64,000 nucleotides of DNA. Origin: Mesocentrotus franciscanus (lineage: Eukaryota > Echinodermata > Echinoidea > Camarodonta > Strongylocentrotidae). Both the position numbers and the translations under genes were made by a program. Location: NCBI GenBank assembly GCA_037976565.1, contig CP137668.1:8368496-8432495 (forward strand). The letters are read 5' to 3'. The notes beneath the pieces were generated by a model. That model was not told where the DNA came from. It saw only the letters and a list, made by a program, of their open reading frames with translations, and did not search any database. This document shows, in pieces, positions 23,143 through 32,456 of the stretch (positions are counted from its first letter, which is position 1; the number at the start of each line of letters is the position of its first letter).

Positions 23143-24643
23143 ATGATATCTGCTGCCATATACCAAGCGAGGAATGACTCCCTACCCGACACTCCGACCC
23201 AGGGATCGGGATACAACAGTTTGCAGATATGCACTATTTTAGTGGCTGTCCTATCAATGTTCCTCAACGGCTCTACCATTTTGTTTATTGTCTGCTCGAC
23301 GCGACTGAGGAAGCAGCATAATATCTTTACAGTCAATATGACGCTTATAGATTCATTTTCCGCATTTATCGAGCTTTATTATTTTGCTGCCTTCGAATCG
23401 ACGGATGAAAGTGTAAGTTTCACCTTTTTAATCGGTCTTTCTAGTATAACCCTCTTCACAACATAAAAAAATTAAATGAAGGGACTAGGTTTACAAAGTT
23501 ATGAAGACGTATCTAATCGCCTCGATGGAACCTTTTCGTTATTTTTTGTTTATTAGTTCAGCGTTTTTTAACCGGAGTGCCACAAGGGTGTTGCGAGAGA
23601 AATTTTGTTATATTAATTATATTTTGGAATAACATTTCGTGAAACCTAATATCAGAAACCGCTGGAGTATGTAATTTCATGTGGTAATAGGATTTCAAAG
23701 ATAGAAAACTGCGTTCTTCCTCACTGGCATCGCTCTCTTGCAACATTTAGAGACAGGCAGCGTATTGCCTGAATACCTCTATATTTGAGCAACTATAAAG
23801 TTCCGGAATGACCTTTTATTTTTACAGCGATATATCTTATATATTTTATGTCGAAATTACATGTACACCTCGCTCGCAACATTCAGAAACAGGTTAATTC
23901 TAGGCAAATCGTGTATATAGTGCCACTTCAGTGGGTGGGCTCACGCTACGCTACTGCAAGATCCTTTTTTACTTACATGAAATTGAGTAGGAAAGAAGAG
24001 ACAAGAATTAATTTCAAATTTGCTTAAGAGTTATTCGGTATATTTGGCTTTAATTACAGATTCGGAAAGTTCTCCTTACAACCTGGGGCTCAACCTTAGT
24101 TTCATCGACTCTTAACATCCTCCTTGTGGCCGCCTACCGCTTCGTGACCGTTCGCGTCGACCCATTCGGAGTCAGGAATCTCGTCACCACACCTCGATGC
24201 ATCTCTGCCTGTGTGCTGGCGTGGGTGGTCGGTTCTTTTGTTCACATTGGAATCGTAGTGAGTGACGCTCTTCCTTGGATTATGCTCTTTATCCTGGTAG
24301 TCTTTGCACTGACCGGGATCTGCTACGTGCTTCTTTACCGCGGTGTAACGCGGTCACGATCGTTACGCCGCGGCGTGGAAGCAGACGAGCACCGTTTGAA
24401 AGAGAATCGTCGTTTGCTGAGAACTTTGTCGCCATATACGTCACCTCTGTGACTTTCTGGATCCCGGGCTTTGCTTATGGGATTTCTAAGTCAGATAATT
24501 CGATGTTTAAAGACATTAGCTTACTTTCACAGGTTGCCAATTTGATTACAAATCCCGTTATCTTCTGGGTGCGATCAAATGACGTCAAAGCCGAGGTGAA
24601 AAGATGCATATTTAAAAACCACGTTGTGCCTGTAATGTATTAA
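23143..24643 (+). pseudogene. Rhodopsin-like GPCR C3, frameshifted (exons 23143-23412 and 24060-24643)
   Basis: This is the third type-C receptor, more diverged than C2. Exon 1 is 90 codons with donor AGT|gtaagt and lacks the N-terminal glycosylation sequon (YQA for NQT). Exon 2 is open through TM3 (LLVAAYRFVTV), TM4, TM5 and ICL3. One T is missing from the TTTT run at about 24427 (RTLSPYTSPL for RTFVAIYVTS), which shifts the frame at TM6. The downstream reading is intact to NPVIFWVRSNDVK and the same VMY stop. The lesion is in a homopolymer, so a sequencing error is as likely as a real pseudogene. TM and motif layout otherwise equal C. Confidence 0.78.
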
Positions 24644-24679
24644 TTATTATTTATTTGATGTCTATGGTCGGTAAATAAA

Positions 24680-25340
24680 AATGATTTGGATTAAATGTCT
24701 CATGACACATAACGAATCTTGTCTGAAATAGAGACGCCCTCCATCGACTTACATTGGGTAATGTGTCATAATAATTATAATTTGATCAGTGGGATGAGGT
24801 GTTGGACTGTTAATGCAATAGGTTTACCAAATACATATTTTCAAAAGAGATTGGGAAAACACAGAGACGATTGCCAGCCTATCAAATTTCAAATCAAATT
24901 CGTCGTGAGACCGAAGCCGAGATAATTATGTCAAAGCGATACGAAAGATCACCGAATTGTGAATCATTCAAACTGTCAAAAGAATACACAAAATTATCAA
25001 ATAAGTAGCATGATATATAGCTGGTGATTGCATATTTGATCCGCAAAAACAAATTAGCAGCAAGATCGGCCCACTGCAGGCCTAATATATATTTGATATT
25101 AAGAGAACATAATTGTAGTTTTAAGTGAGTGACACTGGCGATTTCTGTTAGATGTTGATGTGGTCATCCCTATATATTTGACATGTCAATTTGACCACCA
25201 TAGCTGTCATCAAACCTTTAGTCCAATATTGGTCAACTGACCAAGAGGAATGTTGAGTTGCCACTAGTCGCATTGAATGTCTTGTAAAGTCACTATCGCA
25301 CTAGTCACGAAACGCATGAGAATTTGTTTGACTTCTTAAA
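24680..25340. other. Spacer downstream of C3
   Basis: 24719-25105 continues the conserved post-C spacer. After that the sequence is unrelated to the other copies and shows no gene. Confidence 0.4.
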
Positions 25341-25342
25341 GG

Positions 25343-26302
25343 CCTGGGGGTGATTCACTTACACCTAAAATCGATCCCAAATCAGATATAATCGCTCTTA
25401 GGCTCAATATCACTCCTAATAGCAATATCGCTTTTAGGAACTGATTCACTAAGGCATTTGGGATTAATCCTAGCATTAAAATCAATCGCTATTAAGGCTA
25501 AGAGTGATCCGGATCACTCTTAGCCTACACTTTCTGGCAAAGTCAAAGACAAAACTGTCAAACTGAAGCTAAATTAGAGCAAACAAGAGGAAGATAGATA
25601 TTGTTAGTCACTGTTTAAGTGATATATCGAATCGTTTTAATTTAGTCTATACTATGACAGGGTAGGCCTAACTTAGTGCCAACAACATAATGTAAAACAC
25701 TAAAGACTAAAGTTAGTCCGCTTTCGAGAATACCACATCAAGACTGCTGCTGCTACATGCTAGCTGCATGGGGACGGTAGGTCTAAGTTACGTACATTAC
25801 GTAGATCTAGGCCCTCTGCCTACGTTAAATCCGGCATTTTACTCGAAACAAGCATAAAGAAAGACAAACTATACCCACAGAAAATCGTATGAATCCTCAC
25901 ACTGCTACATGAAACAGTCATGAATGATTTTTTGTCATGTCTTATGCAAAATTTCAGTCAGCTTTCTTCTAATGTTAAAAGTAAAACGAAATCAACATTA
26001 GAAATGAACGTCATTGACAAATTAAGCGACGATAGCTAGCTAATTATCGTTATGTCGATCGATCGGCTACGCGATTGATTGATGCCCAGTGACCAAAATT
26101 TGAGTCTGTTGATTGGTTGGATTGATCGCGTACATGAATATTCATATGCGCGCATGATTATTCACGCTGGGATTGATCCCAGCCTAAAAGCGATTTAGTG
26201 AACCAGTCAGGTAGAATCGATTTTAAGCTGGGATTGAAATCAATCCCAAAATTGCTCTTAGGAACGATATCGTTCCCAGTTAGTGAATCACCCCCCCCCA
26301 GG
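25343..26302. mobile_element. Large foldback element with CCTGGGGGTGATTCAC ends
   Basis: The left end CCTGGGGGTGATTCACT mirrors the right end AGTGAATCACCCCCCCCCAGG. Internal blocks around GGGATTGATCC/GGATCAATCCC and the AATCGATT motifs also recur inverted. It is about 950 bp without coding. It appears to have inserted into the left end of the next element. Confidence 0.75.
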
Positions 26303-26739
26303 TCACACATAGGGGACGCATGGGGGACGCACGGCCCGCGCACTGAAATGCAATTTTTGCCAGTGCGTTGTCGTGCGTTAGGTGTGCGTCATCCTTCGTT
26401 ACTCGTTCGTCGAGTGCGCTGGACGAACGCTGGACGAACGCTATGCATTCGTCGTCATTCGCTGTGTGCGTCGGGATTTTTTTAGCATGCTCAAAAATGT
26501 CCGCGGAGCTCGACGCATGAATGTAAACGCCAAAAGGACGCTAGACATGCGCGGAGCGCGCTAGACCAACGCCAGACATACGCGGAGCACACGCCCTGTA
26601 TACGCGCAGCGCGCTAGCAACACGATATGCATTCGGTGTCAGCTCGCTAGCTTCTCCCAAATTCTGACAAAAGTCGGGCTCACGACTTTTTTCCGATTTT
26701 CAATGCGCCGGCCGTGCGTTGTGTATGTGTGACCGGGCC
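26298..26739. mobile_element. CpG-rich MITE with GGTCACACATA ends
   Basis: The left end GGTCACACATAGGGGACGC is mirrored by the right end TGTGTATGTGTGACCGGGCC. The interior is strikingly CpG-rich and contains repeats of GACGAACGCT and CGCGGAGC-type words. The open frames at 26158-26564 are by-products of this composition. Confidence 0.7.
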
Positions 26740-26772
26740 ATAAGAGTGTACCTATCGCATCTGGTGCCAAAC

Positions 26773-27700
26773 ATGGCCTCTACTGCCATGAACATGCTCA
26801 ATGTCACTTGTAACGAATCCCAAAGCCCAACGAGACTTATCCATCGCCTCAATCAGAGTACAGGACTGGTATGTATAAAATTCTCTGTTTTTCCAACAAC
26901 AACCTTATCGATGCTCCTCAACGGGTTCATCCTCCTGACGTTTATAGATATAACCTCCGCTGTGACTGAATTTATCAAGACCTCTAAGTGGCCATGTGTT
27001 ACTTTACCGGTTTTAATGACCGGTACATTTTAATACTTATAAATCGAAACATGATTTTCAAAAGTAGATAATGAAACATATAACCTACAAAGTACTCAAT
27101 GTAAACACTAAAGAGTATCATATTTTTCTATTTGAATTATTCAGTCAGATGCAGTTATTCTGGTGTTGCATGACAGTTTTGTTCTTTAAATATCTCAAGA
27201 CTTTTAAGCTGTAATAATGATAGGCTTAGCAAGTACAAAATGAGATAAGCTTTACCGGAGTATGACGTCGTCAAGATCAGCGGAGAACGAAGAGTAACAG
27301 TTGAAAGAGAATCGTCGTTTGCTGAAAACGTTTGCCTTTATATAAACTATCACCTTCTCTTCCGTGACCATCTGTATAAAATGACCACCTGTCTACAAAG
27401 ACCACATTTTCTGTTTCCCTTGAATAATGTTTGTCATTAAAACGTGTACTTAAATAACCTGTACATTAAGTACACCTGCCTGTAAAGACCGCTTTTCTTG
27501 TCTCCCTTGAGTGGTCTTTATACACAGGTTTCACTGTATTTATCTTTGGGCTTATGGCGACTCACAATTCGACGTTATAAATCATTGTCGTCGTTTCATA
27601 CATCTCTAATTTGATTGTCCAACTCCGTTATGTATAGCATTTGGTAAAGAATTCAAGAATGCGGTCAACAATTTTGTATGCAGAAATCGTCTAGTTCCAG
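26773..27700 (+). pseudogene. GPCR relic E (TM1-TM2 exon with ICL1 deleted; TM6 and TM7 fragments)
   Basis: From ATG 26773 the frame reads an N-terminus with NVTC and NQST glycosylation sequons, then TM1 (TLSMLLNGFILL). It jumps directly to the end of TM2 (FIDITSAVTEF). Compared with D, about 19 residues covering the end of TM1, ICL1 and the start of TM2 are missing in frame. Downstream, 27295-27345 reads QLKENRRLLKTFAF (ICL3/TM6) after a stop, and 27533-27690 is a TM6-TM7 relic with NSVMYS. No TM3-TM5 is seen. This is a pseudogene. Confidence 0.75.
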
Positions 27701-28523
27701 AACATTTCAGAGGGCTGGTGTATTTATTTCCTACAGAGTACGTGTTTAGAGAAGAAATAGATGTTGTCATACTTGTTTTTATAAGTGTATACAGTATAAA
27801 ACAGTCCAGTTTACATACCGCAAAATACTGCCAAAAGTTCTGATGTATATATTTATTGTATCAAGTATCTACAAAAAGAGAGAAGCAATTTGCATATTTT
27901 ATTTAAACTTTGTCAAAAATGCTTAATTCATGTTTTATACTTTTGTACATAGTGTGATTACAATATTCCCAAAATAAAAATACGAATATGAAATATAAAT
28001 TTTATATGAATAAATATGATATCTGTTGCAATTTGACACTCTAATAATCAAGATTGTTGAAATGAATAAATAGTGAAAACTCAAGTAACTAGCACGTCAC
28101 AGACCAGTAAATTCATATTTCATGGAGGAAAAGCAAATAAGCAGTACGTGACAGGCTCGTCGTGGAAAATCTTAATGAACGTCCGAATGAACAACACGTG
28201 TGATTTGGTTGGTAACTATATCACCCAGCTCTTGGTAATCATACGAATCAAATCAGAACTGGAATACAGATCGGGCGTGACGCCATTACGTCTCCCCACG
28301 AACGTTATGTTCAGAATCAGCGGCACTGTGATTTTGCAGTTTGTGGTTAGGCTTAATCGTGATCAATGACGATTTACATTAACGTGAAAGATTTTGAAGA
28401 ATTTCAAACGACTTAACTGAAACTGCAACCAATGTTCTTTAAAAAACAGTTACTCTTTAATCCCAGAGATTTTGCAGTCATAGTGAATCAAATCCATCGT
28501 TTCAATTCCCACTTTCTTCGCAG
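27700..28523. other. Spacer between E and D
   Basis: 27700-27960 matches the tail of the A/E spacer (10300-10560), with AT-rich sequence. A 98-codon open frame at 28073-28369 has no recognised domain. A splice acceptor (cttcgcAG, 28522-28523) lies six nt before the D start. Confidence 0.35.
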
Positions 28524-28528
28524 ATTCC

Positions 28529-29885
28529 ATGATGGAATCGGGTATGAGAATGATTTCTGTGGCCATTAATCCTACTTCTAAGGATATGTGCGACGGCAGG
28601 CCGACTCACGAATCAGGTTATACCTTTTTTGAGATGATCAGTACTCCGTTGACCACGATATCGATGCTCCTCAACGGCTTCATCCTCCTGTTCATCGTCG
28701 GTTCACCGAGACTGAGAAAACAGCATAACATCTTTACCTTCAACATGGCGCTTATAGACTTAACCTCCGCTGTGACTACACTTCTCAATATGTTCGAGTG
28801 TCCACTGGTGAGTTTAATGATTGAAATCAGCACTATAGTATCATTCTGTTACCAGGTATTCTTGAATCCACGTTGCATCATTTTCTGACCGCGCAATATT
28901 GTACAAAGGATGAATGCAAATTTTACAGTGGAAAACTACGTTCAGTTGAATTACTGGCGCATGCACTATATAATATTTATGGTTCCATTTATAGCGCAGC
29001 TAATAACGCAATCAAAGTGACGCCTCGTATATAGAGCATATTTTTAGAAAGTATCACGACATTTGCAAGAGAGCACAAAACCAAGCATTGCTTACAGTTG
29101 TTTCCAAATGCTATTCTATCCTCTTCTCGCTATTCTATTACACTTTCTTTTCTTCTTTTTCTCCCCCTTATGATCTCTGTTGTTCGTTTCTGTCGCCCCT
29201 TGGGGTGCCGCGCGACCGTGTCACGTGCCCCGTTGCCCACTTAGATACTATACAGTTATTATGTTTTTTGTTTTTTTATCATTTTCTCATGCAGCAAATT
29301 TACAGCTTAGCTTGGAATTCCTGCACGGTTATTTCGAGTCTAAACATCCTACTTGTGGCCGTCTACCGCTTCGTAACCGTTCACGTCGACCCCTTCGGAG
29401 TCAGGAATCTCGTCACTACATCTCGATGTATTTTCGCCTGCGCGCTGGCCTGGCTAGTTGGTTCTTTCCCTCTTGTTCAATCAATACTAGTAGGGGACGG
29501 GATAGGGCGATGGATATCTCTCTCTATCTTCGCCCTGTTCGCACTTTCAGGGATCTGTTACGTACTTCTTTACCGCAGTGTGACGCGCTCACGATCGTGC
29601 GGAAACGATCAGCGGTTGAGAGAGAATCGCCGTTTGCTGACAACTTTTGCCGCCATTTACGCAACATCTTTCATCTTATGGATGCCGCTGTGCGTTTTGG
29701 GATTTGCGACGAGCGAGGATAAGACGTTGATTAACATTGGAATGTTATCATACAACGTTAATTTGATCGCCAACCCAGTGATTTACTGGGTCAGATCGAA
29801 TGAATTCAAAGCCGCGGTGAAAAGATGCATTTCTAACATGTTAAGAAGTCGTGTACGAGCAGTACACGTCATCGAGTTCGTGTAG
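28529..29885 (+). CDS. Rhodopsin-like GPCR, type D, intact (exons 28529-28807 and 29295-29885)
   Basis: This is a predicted 289-aa plasma-membrane receptor with unknown ligand. Exon 1 (93 codons) ends CTG|gtgagt. Exon 2 follows acceptor tctcatgcAG, and the join is phase 0. TM1 is at about 36-58 (Asn49), TM2 67-89 (Asp77), TM3 95-119, TM4 137-158 (Trp146), TM5 163-186, TM6 206-230 (LWMP, Trp222/Pro224) and TM7 241-259 with a canonical NPVIY (253-257). Cys271 in the tail is a possible lipid anchor. DRY is replaced by YRF (117-119). The TM3/ECL2 cysteine pair is missing. Four in-frame ATGs occur in the first eight codons, and the one at 28550 (MISVAIN) aligns with the start of type C. I give the first. 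It is the most conventional and best-preserved receptor in the cluster. The upstream acceptor suggests a non-coding first exon. Confidence 0.9.
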
Positions 29886-30226
29886 ACAGAATTACCGATC
29901 AGGTACATAGTGAGGTAAATATATTGTTTGCATGATATGCTGGAAAACCGAGCATAATTCTGGAGTATTTTTCATGACATCATCATTGTGTCATAACAGA
30001 CATATTTACTAATTGTATGCATACTCGGTGAACGAAAATTTCTCTCGACAACGCAAAAGCTTGCCAGAATTTCCGAAAATTGGCAACAACTAATGTTTGC
30101 ATGATTCCATCCAGTGGTGCCATTATGTGAGGAGATGAATTGAAGAGTCAGTGACTTGGCGTTCCGAGGGGATGCTGCCTTAATTGAATAAAACATATAT
30201 AATAATGAGAAGTTTTATTTTCTCAC
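29886..30226. other. 3' flank of D
   Basis: No gene is seen. The first AATAAA after D is at 30186-30191, about 300 nt beyond the stop. Confidence 0.35.
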
Positions 30227-30379
30227 CACAAAATGCGACTTCCTCATCCTGGCCGAGTTCGCAATCGAAGATACCGTTACACGTCAGGTTTCGAGGTATA
30301 CAGAGACCGGGCTCGCACTCGAACTCCGCCTCGACATTGCAGTGCTGGAGATTGACGCCGGCGACTATGTCGACGAGAG
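30227..30379 (-). CDS. Isolated exon encoding an LDL-receptor class A domain
   Basis: On the minus strand a 153-bp exon is bounded by a pyrimidine-rich acceptor (cttctctcatcatcAG) and a donor (TGTG|gtgaga), in phase 1 on both sides as usual for shuffled LDLa exons. The core reads HCNVEAEFECEPGLCIPRN followed by LTCNGIFDCELGQDEEVAFC. It has six cysteines with LDLa spacing and the calcium-binding NG..DC..GqDEe pattern. Codons are GC-rich relative to the AT-rich surroundings. LDLa modules occur in secreted or membrane proteins, including LDLa-containing GPCRs. No neighbouring exon of the same gene is recognised, so the parent protein is unknown. The next exon on this strand would lie inside or beyond the receptor cluster. 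Confidence 0.8.
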
Positions 30380-30526
30380 CTGATGATGAGAGAAGACAAA
30401 AATAGGAATTGGAAAATAAGATAGGGAAGGATCAAATATACAGGTTCGTTTTTATGTGCCCATTTTCAAGAGTTTTATTGATCTTTGAATTTATTGAAAA
30501 GACTACCAGTTCACAGTGTACTCAAA

Positions 30527-30808
30527 TAATAAAAATAATAATAGGCATTTCTATAGCGCCGTCTATCTAGAAATTCTATTCCGATGCGCATTTATTATGA
30601 TTACCCCGGCTTTAGCCTAGCTACCATTACAGCGCTCCAGCATTTCAAGGAATGAATTCCTGCCAGGTACCCATTTACATCACCTGGTTGAGTGTGGCAA
30701 ATGTAGAAGAATGTCTTGCCAAAGGACATTAGTGCCGCGGCGGGACTCGAACCGCGGACCTTGTGATCGACAGTCCGGCGACGTATCCACTCGACCACGA
30801 CTCTCATT
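30527..30808 (-). mobile_element. tRNA-derived SINE
   Basis: On the minus strand the head reads GTCGTGGTCGAGTGG (A-box) and GGTTCGAGTCCCGCC (B-box). A body with CATTTGCCACACTC follows, and an AATAAT-type tail is at 30527-30550. The 68-codon open frame at 30601-30807 is this SINE, not a gene. A related head is at 57958-58110. Confidence 0.75.
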
Positions 30809-32382
30809 CACCTGCTACGAGATACTAAATTTCAACAGTCCGGATGCAAAGTAATTGTTGCTTTGTTGGACAAACATCGAACAAGCCTTAGTTTGTAAAT
30901 AATTAGAAACCACTGTGTTGAATAATGACTTTTACGTTTGTGAGATTTTGTCCAGCGCCGTCTGTTATCTTTTTGTATATACCTATTTTTTTCCTCTTAC
31001 ATTCTGTATGCATTGTACATTTTTGGTTTTTTATAGTATGGAATTTTAAATTTTATGTAAAATTTGGCAGTGACCTCCATCCATAACATTAATGTCTGAG
31101 CATTATGTGCACAGTGATTAAGTATCGAAATGAAGCTCAGGTTGGCATTCAATTTATCACTGATACCGCTCGTTTTGAAATGGTCAGCTTGGCTATTTCC
31201 TTTCTAACTTTTACTTTATAGCTTGTGTTATTTATTCTTTTGTAAATATCGATATAAACATTGTTATTTACAAGTCATTAACATAAAATGATATAGGCCT
31301 ACGTATATTTCTTCTTAACGACAATATCCACTTTTTTGCAAATGTTTTTCACTAGAAATAGAAGCATTTTGCAATTGCGGGGGAGGGGTAGGGCTGTCTG
31401 ATCGAATTTGGCTATAGGCCTGTCGATAGAAAGGGAAAAATTGTGTTTACGAGCCCCCAAGATCCACGCCCCTCCTTACCCCGATTTCACAATTTAATGT
31501 TTCAACAAGAAAATTGAAAATTTTCCTCGCGGTTAAAAAGACATGAACAAGTTGTCAAACTTTAAGTAACAGCTAAAGATTGAAGAAATAATTGCATGAG
31601 CCTAACAAGTAATGCAAATGTGAGGTTCCAAGTTTGATTATCATAAAGAATTATAGAAAAATGCCTTCCTTTGGCCTTTCAGAAAATAGAAATATTACTG
31701 CTTCTCAAACTTTCTAAAGGGAGACAAGGCGACATTCGAGGGCGCTATTTCATTCAATACATTTGGCGTCATCGATTTGAGATGCGACTGGTTTTTGTGT
31801 TTGCGAAGAGCATGCAACCTATCGAAAAGATGATATGAAATTTGAGGCCTCCGTAGCCAGAGGGCGCGATTCTCCTTAGAAAAGTGCGCCAAAACCGAAG
31901 CAGACGACACAATGACTTCCAGAATCCGCGGTGTAACACGATGTAAAGCGGGTCGAATACGGATATTAGCACGATTGTTTGAGATCGATATGAAATTTCA
32001 TCGCGGAAAAATATGAATAAAAGAGTGTAAGTAGGTGTTACTTGTGGACTCAACTTTAACCTTTTCATCGTTGATACTGTCATAGAAATGAAGCTCGATG
32101 AAGTCTTGTAATATGACCTTCTGTCTAGTATGCATGTACATCTATGACTAGTCAGAATCATCAGAAATATGAAATTCGGAAATTAGTAATTTTGACATAA
32201 AGCTTGTTTCAGAGCGTGGGCGCATTATTTACGCGCAGATATTAACGATTTCACAGACATTCAAGCTAACTGAACGCTGAAATAGCGCTCTTAAACTTAA
32301 GCCTAATTGCAGAGTCATAAACTGCGATTACAAAACTAACAGCCAACATCTGATAACAAACCAAATGGAGAAAAAGCAAAAC

Positions 32383-32384
<2 letters not shown>
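30809..32384. other. Non-coding stretch
   Basis: Nothing is supported here except the weak TM7-like fragment listed at 31770-32060. The rest is AT-rich with no repeats I could classify. Confidence 0.3.
31770..32060 (-). pseudogene. Possible GPCR TM7/C-tail fragment, minus strand
   Basis: The minus strand encodes ISYRSQTIVLISVFDPLYIV, then LHRGFWKSLCRLLRFW. This resembles a TM7 ending in DPLxY-like followed by an amphipathic helix 8. The reading then becomes unconvincing, and a second frame (31695-31910) stays open to a stop. No TM1-TM6 is found on the minus strand upstream. The local base composition is more GC-rich than its surroundings. It is either a diverged receptor relic or chance. Confidence 0.28.

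Positions 32385-32450
<66 letters not shown>
32385..32450. repeat. (TA)n microsatellite
   Basis: About 33 uninterrupted TA units. Confidence 0.97.

Positions 32451-32456
<6 letters not shown>

Noticed and set aside
26158..26564. Open frames on both strands
   Set aside because: They arise from the CpG-rich foldback element.
28073..28369. 98-codon frame before D
   Set aside because: No domain, no splice support and no second copy in the cluster.
30601..30807. 68-codon minus-strand frame
   Set aside because: It is the body and head of a tRNA-derived SINE.
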